This document shows positions 10,745 through 20,399 of a DNA stretch of 32,671 bases, piece after piece. The position numbers were made by a program, and so were the translations under genes. Location of the stretch: positions 1-32,671 of the forward strand of contig JAUDYN010000023.1 in the NCBI GenBank assembly GCA_030407005.1. The letters are read 5' to 3'. A model generated the notes under the pieces. The model had not been told where the DNA came from, did no database searches, and worked only from the letters and a program-made list of their open reading frames with translations. The stretch's first letter is position 1; each line of letters starts with the position of its first letter. This stretch comes from Desarmillaria ectypa. Its lineage: Eukaryota; Basidiomycota; Agaricomycetes; Agaricales; Physalacriaceae.

Positions 10745-11502
10745 TTGGCTCAGCCAGTAACAGAACAGATGTATAGTGTGGGGGAGACTGAACCCAAGTC
10801 TGACCCATTGCCATTTGACAAGTCTATTGATGAAGAAAATGCAGCTAATAAGGCCTTGTCCTTGAATGCAGATGCAATCAACATTTCTGACTTGCCATCT
10901 GCAACGTTCATGGCAGCACAATTCAGTATGGGTTTAATTCCCACTGGGTCCTTGATTATGACTGACCCATATCTACAGTATCTTGATTCACTAGCACCAG
11001 GAGAAAAGCCTAAGCAGGTAATAGTTGCCAAAGACTCAGCTAGTCTGCGAGCTGCCTATCCTTTAATTAATGGTGCAGATGAAGAAGAAAGTGTAGTTGA
11101 TGGTGGCTCACAGATAGTATCAATGGCTAGTACCATTGTGACCAGGCTAGGAATAGCCTGGGATCCTGACATTATTATTTATATGCAGAGTGCAAATGGT
11201 CAGCTTGAGAACACCTTGGGACTAGCAAGGAATGTCCCATTCCTATTTAATAATATAACCGTGTACTTGCAAGTACATATCATCAGTAGTCCAGCATATA
11301 AAGTGCTACTAGGCTGACTGTTTGATGTTCTTATGGAAAATGTTATTAGGAATCAAGCAGATGGTGGTCAGATTATTACCATCACTGATCCGAACACTAG
11401 TAGGAGGTGCACCATTCCAACCTTCTTGAGAGGTGCTCCTCCTAGATTAGCCAAAATGGCACCAAAAGCAGCTAAAGAGGGTTTTCAATTGAACTCAATG
11501 AA
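10745..11502 (+). pseudogene. aspartic protease region of copy B
   Basis: 190 codons are open from 10745 to TGA at 11315. After a linker (QPVTEQMYSVGETEPKSD), the retropepsin core reads VVDGGSQIVSMASTIV. The family normally has DSG at the active site, here DGG, so the catalytic Asp is kept but Ser is changed. The flap-like segment IIIYMQSANGQLENTLG and the second hydrophobic loop YKVLLG follow; the stop replaces the Arg expected before LFDVL (CGA to TGA). TITDPNTSRRCTIPTF closes the domain. The enzyme would cut Gag-Pol into mature proteins. Copy A's version of this region runs off the window. Confidence 0.8.
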
Positions 11503-12231
11503 TTGATGAATGATCAAGGAGAGTTAGCCCTGCAAATCATACAGACTAGTGATGGTAACTTGGAAATCGAAGCATATATGAAACTGAAAGAAGGCGCTAG
11601 TTTCTCAGAAAAAGAACTATGTGACAACTTTCTTATGGCTTCAATGAGTAGTGAAGAAAAATTATTCCAAGATGAACAAGCCAAGGGACTATTAAACTCC
11701 TACTTCCAAGGAAGGGTAGTCCTTGATGGCTACAAAGCACAATATCATGTGTATGAGCACACTAGTGATGGCTCTCAATTACCAGAAGATAATAAAATCC
11801 CAATTTATAATATACTAGTTGATAACTTGCATGTGAGAACAAAGACTAGTGAGTCTAAGAAGAAAAAGATGACACTAGTCCTTGGTTTTGAACACCTTGG
11901 TGCATGCATGAAGAGCCCAGACTTTAAACCAGTCGCAGTGCTTACTAGTAAGAAATATAAACCTGTAGCATTAAAGATAAAGCCACTACTGGGTGACCTG
12001 CCAGACAAATTCCAAATAGTGAGAGACATTAAGGGTGATCCTCTCAAAGGCATCCCACTATTGAGTACTAGTCCACCAGAATATGTACCTATGGCATGCT
12101 ATACCCCAGAAAGAAAAGCTAAGATTGACAAGAATCACCTAGAAAGATTTCTATGGTCAGAAGAGCGCAAACTAATGCACCATTTCATGACTATCCAAGA
12201 ACAGGCATTCACTTGGGATGATACTGAATAG
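11503..12231 (+). pseudogene. protease-RT connector of copy B
   Basis: 242 codons are open (MNDQGELALQIIQTSDG ... QEQAFTWDDTE). It lies between protease and RT, ends just before the RT fingers (VPHTPWVLKNIPIPPG), and has several Thr-Ser pairs all written ACTAGT (QTSDG, HTSDG, KTSES, LTSKK, STSPPEY). I know it only as the connector region of this pol type. The stop at 12229-12231 separates it from RT, probably by decay. No catalytic motif seen. Confidence 0.65.
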
Positions 12232-13080
12232 GGGCATTTCTGAGAAGATTTCTTCCTGCCAATAGATATTCCTGTAGTACCACACACTCCATGGGTATTG
12301 AAGAACATTCCCATCCCACCTGGAATCTATGAAGAAGTCTGTAGGATTATTAAATCCAAGATTGAAGCTGGTGTATATAAACCATCTAATTCTTCATATA
12401 GATCAAGGTGGTTCTGTGTTATTAAGAAAGATGGTAAAAGCCTTTGACTAGTACATAGTTTGGAGCCTCTCAATGCAGTAACTATTGCACATTCAGGAAT
12501 TCCACCAGCTACAGATAAACTCTCAGAGCACTTTGCTGGATGAGCCTGTGGAGGATGTTTGGACTTGTATGTTGGATACAACAAGTGCGACATAGCAGTT
12601 GGATCTCGAGACTATACTACCTTCCAGACACCATTTGGTCCTATGTGACTAGTGAAGTTACTGATGGGTTGGACAAATTCTGTCCCAATATTCCATGAAG
12701 ATGTGACACATATTCTAAGAGAAGAAATCCCACATGTCACTCATCCCTATATTGATAATGTACCTGTATGAGGACCTAAGACTTGCTATAAAACAGGGAA
12801 GGGGAATTTTGAGATTATTCCAGAGAACCCAGAGATTTGTCATTTTGTATAGGAACATATGCAGAATATGAATCAAGTGGTCCAGCAGATGAAATATTGT
12901 GGAAAAACTTTTTCTGAACCTAAAATATTCTTGTGTGTTGAGGAAATGATGGTAGTTAGTTATTTGTGTATATATGAAGATAGAAAATTAAACCTAATAG
13001 GGCTGGAGTCATCAGTTGTTGGGGCTCTTGCAAGCATCTCACAGATGTACGAGCCTTATTAGGCACTTGTAGAGTCTTTC
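12232..13080 (+). pseudogene. pol: reverse transcriptase of copy B
   Basis: RT fingers and palm are readable through stops: PPGIYEEVCRIIKSKIEAGV, WFCVIKKDGKSL, then TGA for Arg, HSLEPLNAVTIAHSG, CLDLYVGYNKCDIAVGSRDY, TTFQTPFGPM (TGA for Arg), MGWTNSVPIFHEDVTHIL. The catalytic box is YIDN at 12748-12759 (TAT ATT GAT AAT) instead of YIDD, a G-to-A change that removes the second metal-binding Asp. VPV then TGA for Arg follows. A frame change near 13020 joins the connection domain. It would copy element RNA to cDNA in particles; this copy is dead. Confidence 0.85.
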
Positions 13081-13640
13081 AAAAGTTTATAAAAGACTAT
13101 TCAAAGATAGCAGAGCCACTAGTCAAGTTGACTTGGCTCAATATACCCTTTGAATGAGAGGGTGAACAGCAATTAGCCATGGATAAGTTAAAAGAGGCAG
13201 TGGTGAATAGTCCAGCTATTTGACCAATTGATCTCACTAGTGAAGCAGAAGTGGGCCTATGTGTTGATACCTCATACAAGGCTGTTGAGTTCTACATCTA
13301 TCAAGTTGATGAAAAAGATCCTACCAAGCACTACTATGTTCACTTTGGTTCAATCACAATGAATGAAAGAGAAGTATGGTTTTCACAGCCCAAATGTGAA
13401 CTGTATTGACTATTGTGAGCATTAAAGGCTTGTCAGTATTGGCTCATTGGGATTCACAACTTAGTAGTTGAAACTGATGCACAATATATTAAGAGTATGC
13501 TGAGCAATCCTGGAATGGGACCAAATGCCACCATCAACCATTGGATAGAGGATATATTGATGTTTTATTTCACTCTTTGGCATGTGAAAGGTAGTACTTT
13601 CCCTGCAGATGGACTATCAAGGTGTGACTCATAACCTGGA
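13081..13640 (+). pseudogene. RNase H of copy B
   Basis: FIKDYSKIAEPLVKLT, then LAMDKLKEAVVNSPAI, then LTSEAEVGLCVDTSYKAVEF (first catalytic Asp), CELY with two TGA stops (Glu kept), VVETDAQYIKSMLSNPGMG (third Asp), TLWHVKGSTFPADGLSR. This is the RT-linked RNase H that removes RNA template. Stops are mainly TGA at positions where Arg or Gly is expected. Confidence 0.8.
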
Positions 13641-15397
13641 GATAAAGTCCATCCTGACTTGGAGGACTATGAGCTTGAAGACCATGGCCCCTTGAAATTC
13701 AAAGTAGCAGCAGGGACTAGTACATGGCCAAAGGAACTTGAAGAATTTAAGAATGAAATTGATAATAGAGATGGCTATATGTATATGCTAGCCACTAGTA
13801 TTGACGATTTTACTGTAGAATTGGACAATGCATGCTCCCATGAGCTAGAATTAAGAAAACTGTACTTTGCACAAGTGAAAACTGATGAAACTGTAAGCCA
13901 GTTGTTGAAGGCTACTCCAATAATTCCAGATCTCAAACATAAGTTTGACTGTAACAAAAGGGAGGACTATCCAGAGAGGCAATGGACTAATAGTGGACTG
14001 GCACAAGATAAATGCTTACTGCATGTCAGAACCTGGTTGAGAAACCTCAGGTACTATCCAGAAGGACTTAATGACAAGCAGTACTGTTGTAACTTCTTCT
14101 TAGACAAAGGGGGATGACTGTACAGGCATAGTATTGAAGGGAACCATCGACTAGTGGTTGATAAAAGCCATCAAATGTACATGATGAGATTGGCACATGA
14201 CTCATTAGGATATAGAGGTTTTTATGCAACTAAGTCACTATTGAAGCAGTGGTTTTGGTGGCTAGAGTTAGAATGAGATGTCAGTTGGTATGTCAAATCT
14301 TGTCATTTATGCCAAGTCAGACAGATGATTATGCTCCATATCCCACCTTCTGTCACTGAGACACTGTCACTATTCTAAAAAGTACACTGTGACACAATGG
14401 TTATGTCTCCAGCATTGAATAAGTGCAAATATATAGTTCATGCATGTGACTCACTATCATCATGGCCAGAGGCGAGGGCTTTACAACATGAAAATACTAA
14501 AGCCATTGTGATTTGGTTCTTTGAGGATGTGATATGCAGGTGGGGCTGTCCCTATGAAATAGTAACTGATAATGGCAGACCATGGGTTGCTGTTATACAA
14601 TGGCTAGCAGACAAGTACAGCATTACTGAAATAAAGATCTCTCCATACAATTCACAAGTGAATGGAAAGATAGAAAGAGATCATTGGGATATTTGTCAAT
14701 CACTCTTTAAGGCAACTAGTGGCAATGCAAGAAAGTGGTTTTACTTCCTACTACATGTATTGTGGGCTGACCACATCACTATTAAATATGGAATGGGTTG
14801 CTCACCATATTTTATGGCACTAGATTCACATCCAATAGTACCACTTGATGTAGTTGAAGCTACCTGGCTAGTAAAACCACCAAGTGGAAGTTTGAGCACT
14901 GAAGACCTAATTGGTCTTCGTGCAAAAGCACTAGCCAAGCATGCTCAATATGTGATGGCCATGAGACAGAGAGTCAGTAAGAATAAACTCGATACAGTAC
15001 TACACTATGAATGTGAGCACAAGGCCACTATTGTGGACTATGACTTCAAACCAGATTGACTAGTGCTTATGTGAAACACACATGTTGAAGATAGTCTGGA
15101 TAGCAAGATGGAGCCAAGGTACTTGGGGCCACTAGTCATCATAAGAAGGACTAAAGGTGGTTCCTATATCTTAGCAGAATTGAATAGATCACTTGTGGGT
15201 GATAGGGTTGCTCAGTTTAGAGTAATCCCATACCATGCAAGGCATAGTATCAGCTTACTAAAGAAAATTTATGATTTAATTGATGTAAGTCCTCAAACTC
15301 TTAAAGAGTTGGTGGATAGTGATGAATCTATTGGGACTGAATACCACTATCAGCCCTTAGGCAAGAAACTGTATGGTGTAGACCAGATTAGACTGTA
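13641..15397 (+). pseudogene. integrase of copy B
   Basis: The N-terminal region (13659-14117) reads through to LNDKQYCCNFFLDKGG. The zinc module has RLAHDSLGYRGF (the second His reads Tyr) and CHLC with Cys at 14301 and 14310. All three catalytic acids survive: Asp 14391-14393 (HCDTM), Asp 14568-14570 (TDNG), Glu 14673-14675 (NGKIERDHW), with 34 residues between the last two. The C-terminal part (PRYLGPLVIIRRTKGGSYIL) has the GPF-like module and runs to TAA at 15396-15398. The core and C-terminal stretch 14397-15059 is open for 220 codons. No chromodomain follows. Confidence 0.85.
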
Positions 15398-15398
15398 A

Positions 15399-15520
15399 CA
15401 GAGTGACACTAGAGGATCTGACAGTGAAGATTCAGGTTCAGAAGCAGAGGGATACCCTCAGCCTGGTGACAATGATAGCGATAGTAGTGAAGAGGACAAA
15501 GTCCCCATCACTAGTTGACT
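15399..15520 (+). pseudogene. acidic Ser/Asp-rich tail after integrase, copy B
   Basis: In phase with the integrase end, past TAA: SDTRGSDSEDSGSEAEG, then GDNDSDSSEEDKVPITS and TGA. A run of acidic and serine residues replaces the chromodomain seen in Family II. It may be the true C-terminus of the Pol polyprotein, with TAA arising from CAA (Gln). Confidence 0.4.
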
Positions 15521-15940
15521 TAGAAGCTCAAAAACTGCAGTCAACAACAGTTAAATACAATTGATATTGCTGGGTAATGACAGCATAAGATAGATAAGAC
15601 TATCTAGGCAGTTGGCATTGACAGTAATAACAGACTAGTAATAGTCAGCATGACCAGTTGCAAGTCTAAAACTATGATTGTATCAACAGAATACCAACCA
15701 GTATTCAGAATAGAATGAGAAGAATAGAGTCTTATCAAAGAAGATTGGCACTGTTGCATGTGAACCTGAAAATCATCAAGTGAATTTGATGATCTCTGAT
15801 GGCTAAGTGTCAGCTGGACTTGGTGACAAGAATGTGATCGAGATCTGTGACCTCAAAAAGAAGTAGTAACAGTCCACTGGTGGGATGCACTGCTAAGTAC
15901 AAAAGAGACTTAGATGACTGGAGACAGTCACTATTTTAGT
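15521..15940 (+). other. 3' untranslated region of copy B
   Basis: About 420 bases between the last readable pol codons and the polypurine tract. No open frame or known motif; A-rich, with one ACTAGT near 15635. Confidence 0.5.
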
Positions 15941-15952
15941 GCAGGGGAGATG
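15941..15952 (+). promoter_or_regulatory. polypurine tract of copy B
   Basis: GCAGGGGAGA followed by TG immediately precedes the 3' LTR (ATATGCCG). Expected plus-strand primer. Confidence 0.65.
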
Positions 15953-17294
15953 ATATGCCGTCTACACATTCACACCTAGATTTTGCAATTTTGTTACAAT
16001 ACTATTGCATATCTATTCTATACTAGTGATATATAGAGAACTATAGCTGAGGCTTTGAGCTGATAGTTAAAAGCAGTAAGCAACTGGTAGAGCCAGGACT
16101 TGGCTGCAACACCATTAGTGGGTTAAATCTACCAGCTGGCCAGACTAGTAACTCAAATGCTAGCAGGACTAAATACAGCCACTAGCAAATGAAGGATGCT
16201 ACTAGCACACCAAAACCAGGAGCAGAGTACATAGATCTCATGAAGTTCTATCACTAGCCAACTGGACTGAGCATAAAATGCCTAAGTCAGGATAACTAGT
16301 CACATGGCAATCTTAAAACAGGACTTAGAAATAAATTAGGAATGGATTAACCTTGAGCCCAGATCTGATTATTGTGATATAGATCTCTTATGATCGATAC
16401 TAGTGTAGCCAGACTGCACTCTTGATCATGATTGGATAGCTATTACAGGCACTAATATCCAGATATTCATATAACCACATTACTAGGATATGCAGTTGGG
16501 CCAAGGATGGGGAAAGACTGACTGTAGAGTCTCTAGACCAATCATTTGAAAAGAAAACAGACTAGACCAACTATTGCATGATTATTCACCATTATTTGTG
16601 ATTAGCCAAGAGATTCTTACTAATATACCCTATACCCAGCTGATATTTATAGTTTTGCCTCAGTAGTGGAATGGGCACTCATGCAAGGCAGGCAAGCCAT
16701 CCCCACAGTTGAGCCCTCACTAGTAGTAACTGGTGTCCCCAACTAAAGGCATTTGTGCTTAACCTTGATGAAGTGATTAATAGTTGCTAAGTCACCCATA
16801 GTATTGCATTAAATTGAAGTCCCTTAGAGTCACTGTTGTGTCCTGCAAAGGTCCGGAGTGTTTTAAAGTTAGTTCAAGCAAAGTTCTCAGAGTTGTAGTT
16901 TATTCTTAGGCCAAGAGTGCCACTAGTCAGTCAAGAGTGCGACTGGTCAAGTGTTTATCACTTGTAGGAAGTAGTATAGGGCCAAGAGCACCACCAGTCT
17001 GAAGCAGTTTCAGTCAGAACAAGCGCAGTAGCTCAAACCAAGTCACTCTTATTTAATTGTGTCTTACCCACCCCACTAGTACAAGTAGTACTTTGTATAA
17101 ACTCACTAGTAACAAATAAAATGACTTTTAAGACAATTGTACTTGATTATTGAAGTCTGCAGAGTGCTTCTATCATACTCAAAACTGCCCAAATTTAATA
17201 TTGGTGATTAAGTGTAGAGTAGTAAGAGATTTAGTGTGATTGGTGTTCATTGCCATTCCCTAATTCTTTTGTCACTCACTATTACCAAGCACAT
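15953..17294 (+). repeat. 3' LTR of copy B
   Basis: 1342 bp, ATATGCCGTC ... AAGCACAT. At diagnostic sites (for example GCAATTTTGTTAC near the start and CTAGACCAATCATTTG near 16540) it agrees with the solo LTR at 18337-19775, not with its own 5' LTR. Eight ACTAGT sites, TATAAA at about 17097 and the same 18-mer repeats. Confidence 0.85.
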
Positions 17295-17299
17295 CACTG
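17295..17299. repeat. target-site duplication CACTG, right side of copy B
   Basis: Matches 6852-6856. The next base resumes F gag on the minus strand. Confidence 0.75.
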
Positions 17300-18331
17300 C
17301 TTCTCATGGACTTCTTCAATGGCAGGATCTCTGAATTGGTGAGAGACTATGTCCACAAAGTTGTCCCAGGTGGGATAGCAGAAATGGGCAATGATGCTAT
17401 TATAGGCATCACCGACCTAGAACTTGGGTCTCTTGCAGACACACCAGTCCTTGGCAGCCCCTTCAAAGTGTGAGGTTACAAATAGTACCAGGTGCAACAG
17501 CACCTGGAAATAGTGTCAAAACACCTCAAAGTAGGTGATGCAGTTGCTGATAAAATGTTCAATATTGTCATGGTCCCTCTTGAATAGCTTAGGGGGCTGA
17601 ACCAGAATGGGTTTGATCCCCAGGTAAGGGGCATCATTGGGCGCATTCCTGATGGGATTGGAGATAGAGTCAGGAGAACCTTTTCTGAGGGGTGGTCTTG
17701 GGATTGAAAATCAATCTGGCTGCAGGCTGGGATAGCCTCTTGGAGGCTCTGTTGGCCTTTCTCACTCTGGTTCCTTCCTCTTTTCACTGGCATGGAGGTA
17801 ATCTGTCATCAATTTCTTGACAGATTCCTCCCTGGCCAGTTTCTCATGTATTTCCTGAATATGATTTTCCTTTTTGGCTAGCACAGCTTTTGTCTGCTGC
17901 TGGAGTTCTTTTGCCATTTCAGGAATCAATGAGGAACCTGCAGGGGCAGGGTCTGCAGGGATCATGTTAGGCCCAGCTTCTTCTCCTGCACCTGCAAATA
18001 GAATGCTACCATCCTAGTAAGAGTGATATCCTTGTTGACATACCCAACTGCATAGTGGTGAGTTGGGCAAGGGTTGTGGTCTTGTGACTGGGGTATCAGG
18101 GGGGGTAATCAGGAGTATTCATGTATTGAGGCTGAGAACATTCCAGCCCACCATAGTGTCCATAGTCATATATAAATTCATTGAAATTGGACATTCTGCC
18201 CATTCTCCTCTCTTCTGGTGAGCTCCAGTTGCCATAGCTGTTATAGGGAGCAATCCAGCTCCCATTATTCCTCCACTGTCCTAGGGCATAGCCCTGGTAC
18301 TAAGTTGCCAGTGGCAGGATGATAAAGTTCC
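17300..18331 (-). pseudogene. gag of copy F, N-terminal and central part (Family II)
   Basis: In minus orientation: an aromatic leader module (LGQWRNNGSWIAPYNSYG, IYDYGHYGGLE, near 18090-18290), then LFAGAGEE (17975-18000), a 67-codon open stretch 17762-17965 with a coiled-coil-like helix (EMAKELQQQTKAVLAKKENH, REESVKKLMTDYLH), then after a frame change the capsid domain: IKPILVQPPKLFKRDHDNIE, YFQVLLHLVLFVTSHFEGAA, EVHEKQ. It is cut at 17300 by copy B and continues at 6851. It aligns throughout with 24180-25060 of copy C. A candidate 52-nt intron lies at 17992-18043. The left limit (18331) is a Family I solo LTR. Confidence 0.75.
17992..18043 (-). other. candidate short intron in Family II gag leader
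   Basis: On the minus strand GTATGT (18043-18038) opens and TATTTGCAG closes a 52-nt interval, a usual fungal intron length, with TTACTAGG as a possible branch region. Copies C (ending 24383) and G keep the TATTTGCAG end and a stop in the gag frame just upstream, but have lost GTATGT. The exact splice shown would not join the two frames without a one-base change, so this stays tentative. Confidence 0.3.
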
Positions 18332-18336
18332 CAGTG

Positions 18337-19775
18337 ATGTGCTTGATAACAGTGAGTGACAAAAGAATTAGGGAATGGCAATGAACACCAATCACACTAA
18401 ACCTCTTACTATTCTACACTTAATCACCAATATTGAATTTGGGTGGTTTCAAGTATGATAGAAGCACTCTGCAGACTTCAATAATTAAGTACAGTTGTCT
18501 TAAAGATGTTTTATTTGTTACTAGTGAGTTATACAAAGTACTACTTGTACTAGTGGGGTGGGTAAGACACAATTGGATAAGAGTGACTTGGTTTGAGCTA
18601 CTGTGCTCATTCTGACTGAAACTACTTCAGACTGGTGACACTCTTGGCCTTATACTGCTTCCTACAAGTGATAAACACTTGACCAGTCACACTCTTGGCT
18701 GACTAGTGATACTCTTGGCCTAAGAATAAACTGATGGCACTCTTAGCCCTATACTGCTTCCTACAAGTGATAAACACTTGACTAGCCACATTCTTGGCAA
18801 ACTAGTGGTGCTCTTAGCCTAAGAATAAACTACAACTCTGAGAACTTTGCTTGAACCAACTTCAAAATACTCTGGACCTTTGTAGGATACAACAGTGACT
18901 CTAAGAGACTTCTATTTAATGCAATACTATGGGTGACTTAGCAACTATTAATCACTTCATCAAGGTTAAGCACAAATGCCTTTAGTTGGGGACACCAGTT
19001 ACTACTAGTGAGGGCTCAACTGTGGGGATGGCTTGCCTGCCTTGCATGAGTGCCCATTCCACTACTGAGGCAAAACTATAAATATCAGCTGGGTATAGGG
19101 TATATTAGTAAGAATCTCTTGGCTAATCACAAATAATGGTGAATAATCATGCAATAGTTGGTCTAGTCTGTTTTCTTTTCAAATGATTGGTCTAGAGACT
19201 CTACAGTCAGTCTTTCCCCATCCTTGGCCCAACTGCATATCCTAGTAATGTGGTTATATGAATATCTGGATATTAGTGCCTGTAATAGCTATCCAATCAT
19301 GATCAAGAGTGCAGTCTGGCTACACTAGTATCGATCATAAGAGATCTATATCACAATAATCAGATCTGGGCTCAAGGTTAATCCATTCCTAATTTATTTC
19401 TAAGTCCTGTTTTAAGATTGCCATGTGACTAGTTATCCTGACTTAGGCATTTTATGCTCAGTCCAGTTGGCTAGTGATAGAACTTCATGAGATCTATGTA
19501 CTCTGCTCCTGGTTTTGGTGTGCTAGTAGCATCCTTCATTTGCTAGTGGCTGTATTTAGTCCTGCTAGCATTTGAGTTACTAGTCTGGCCAGCTGGTAGA
19601 TTTAACCCACTAATGGTGTTGCAGCCAAGTCCTGGCTCTACCAGTTGCTTACTGCTTTTAACTATCAGCTCAAAGCCTCAGCTATAGTTCTCTATATATC
19701 ACTAGTATAGAATAGATATGCAATAGTATTGTAACAAAATTGCAAAATCTAGGTGTGAATGCGTGGATGGCATAT
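18337..19775 (-). repeat. Family I solo LTR, probable hybrid
   Basis: 1439 bp; in element orientation ATATGCCATC ... AAGCACAT. About 97 bp longer than the B LTRs because of a 99-bp tandem duplication (18631-18828). The flanks are CAGTG (18332-18336) and CAATG (19776-19780), close but not identical. The two sides are non-contiguous parts of Family II gag (F leader to the left, G gag N-terminus to the right), so it is best read as the product of recombination between two insertions. Nine ACTAGT sites. Confidence 0.8.
18631..18828. repeat. 99-bp tandem duplication inside the solo LTR
   Basis: Two units, 18631-18729 and 18730-18828, both starting ACTGRTGRCAC and ending near CTAAGAATAA. Each holds the CACTTG-type hairpin and the CAAGAG 18-mers (on the minus strand). 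Other Family I LTRs here have one unit. The units differ at several bases, so the duplication is not very recent. Confidence 0.75.
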
Positions 19776-19780
19776 CAATG

Positions 19781-19950
19781 GACTTGGCCTCTTCCAGTTC
19801 TTGATGGATTCTCTTTATTCATTGTTTTTTTTGGGCCAGTTGTTCTCTGGCCAATTGCAACTGCTCTTCTGTGGTTGGTTGTTGTGATTCTGTGGAGCCT
19901 GAACTAGTTCCAGACTCTTCTCCCACTGCTGCAAATAAAAGGCTTCATTC
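19781..19950 (-). pseudogene. gag N-terminus of copy G
   Basis: SLLFAAVGEESGTSSGS, then TTEEQLQLAREQLAQKK, TGA, and IHQELEEAKS on the minus strand. It corresponds to LFAGMGEEPKSS in copy C and LFAGAGEEAG in F. The helical, Gln/Glu-rich segment looks like the coiled coil at the start of Family II gag. Ends abruptly at the solo LTR. Confidence 0.65.
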
Positions 19951-20129
19951 CTGATAGTGATAGAAGCCAGATTGTTGGGGTCAGCTGATTAGATTCTGAT
20001 GATGAATAATATCAATCAGGGATGAGAACATGTTTATGTCACCTATAGATGATGGCAAGTCTGAGAGAGGTCTGAGTTAGTATGCTGGTATATCCAGGAG
20101 ATAATTTGCATATTATATATATTGGGGCT

Positions 20130-20399
20130 AGATACTTTCCAGCCTGGCATAATATCTTGTATTATATGTAAAAAAACTCAGTCTCTCTCCTATTGAGATC
20201 TGGCCAGTCTCCCTCCCTTCAGACTAATACCCAAAGAGCATATTCCAGTTCTCACTATTTCTCTTCTGTCCTGGGGTGTAGCTTTAGAACTCAGTCCCCT
20301 GCTGATGAGAAATATAACTCCTGGTGCCTATTGGCATAAATCCAGGCATGTACAACTGCACCTGCTCCAGAGCCTTAAATTGGTTCCCCTCTGTTGAGA
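20130..20399 (-). other. aromatic leader module of copy G
   Basis: Minus strand YTPGQKRNSENWNMLFGY, then ARLESI, stop, PQYI, matching YALGQWRNNGSWIAPYNSYG and GGLECSQPQYM in F and YYSGLESFQP in C. Degenerate coding sequence between the anchored ORF and gag. Confidence 0.5.

Larger units (their letters stand above)
6857..17294 (+). mobile_element. Family I Ty3/gypsy element, full-length copy B
   Basis: A complete 10.4 kb element: two ~1.34 kb LTRs, primer-binding site, gag, aspartic protease, RT, RNase H, integrase and polypurine tract, flanked by 5-bp CACTG duplications and inserted in the minus-strand gag of copy F. Domain order PR-RT-RH-IN marks it as Ty3/gypsy; I see no chromodomain. The two LTRs are of different subtypes: the 5' LTR matches copy A and the 3' LTR matches the solo LTR at 18337. 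Many stops, mostly TGA, break the pol frame. CpG is almost absent (3 in 12001-13020) and ACTAGT occurs 46 times. Confidence 0.9.

Noticed and set aside
1..10949. Pure fold-back assembly artefact as the cause of the inverted repeat
   Set aside because: Both arms stop exactly at the LTR terminus, with different unique flanks and different first ~20 bases. Two insertions explain this better, though read support is still worth checking.
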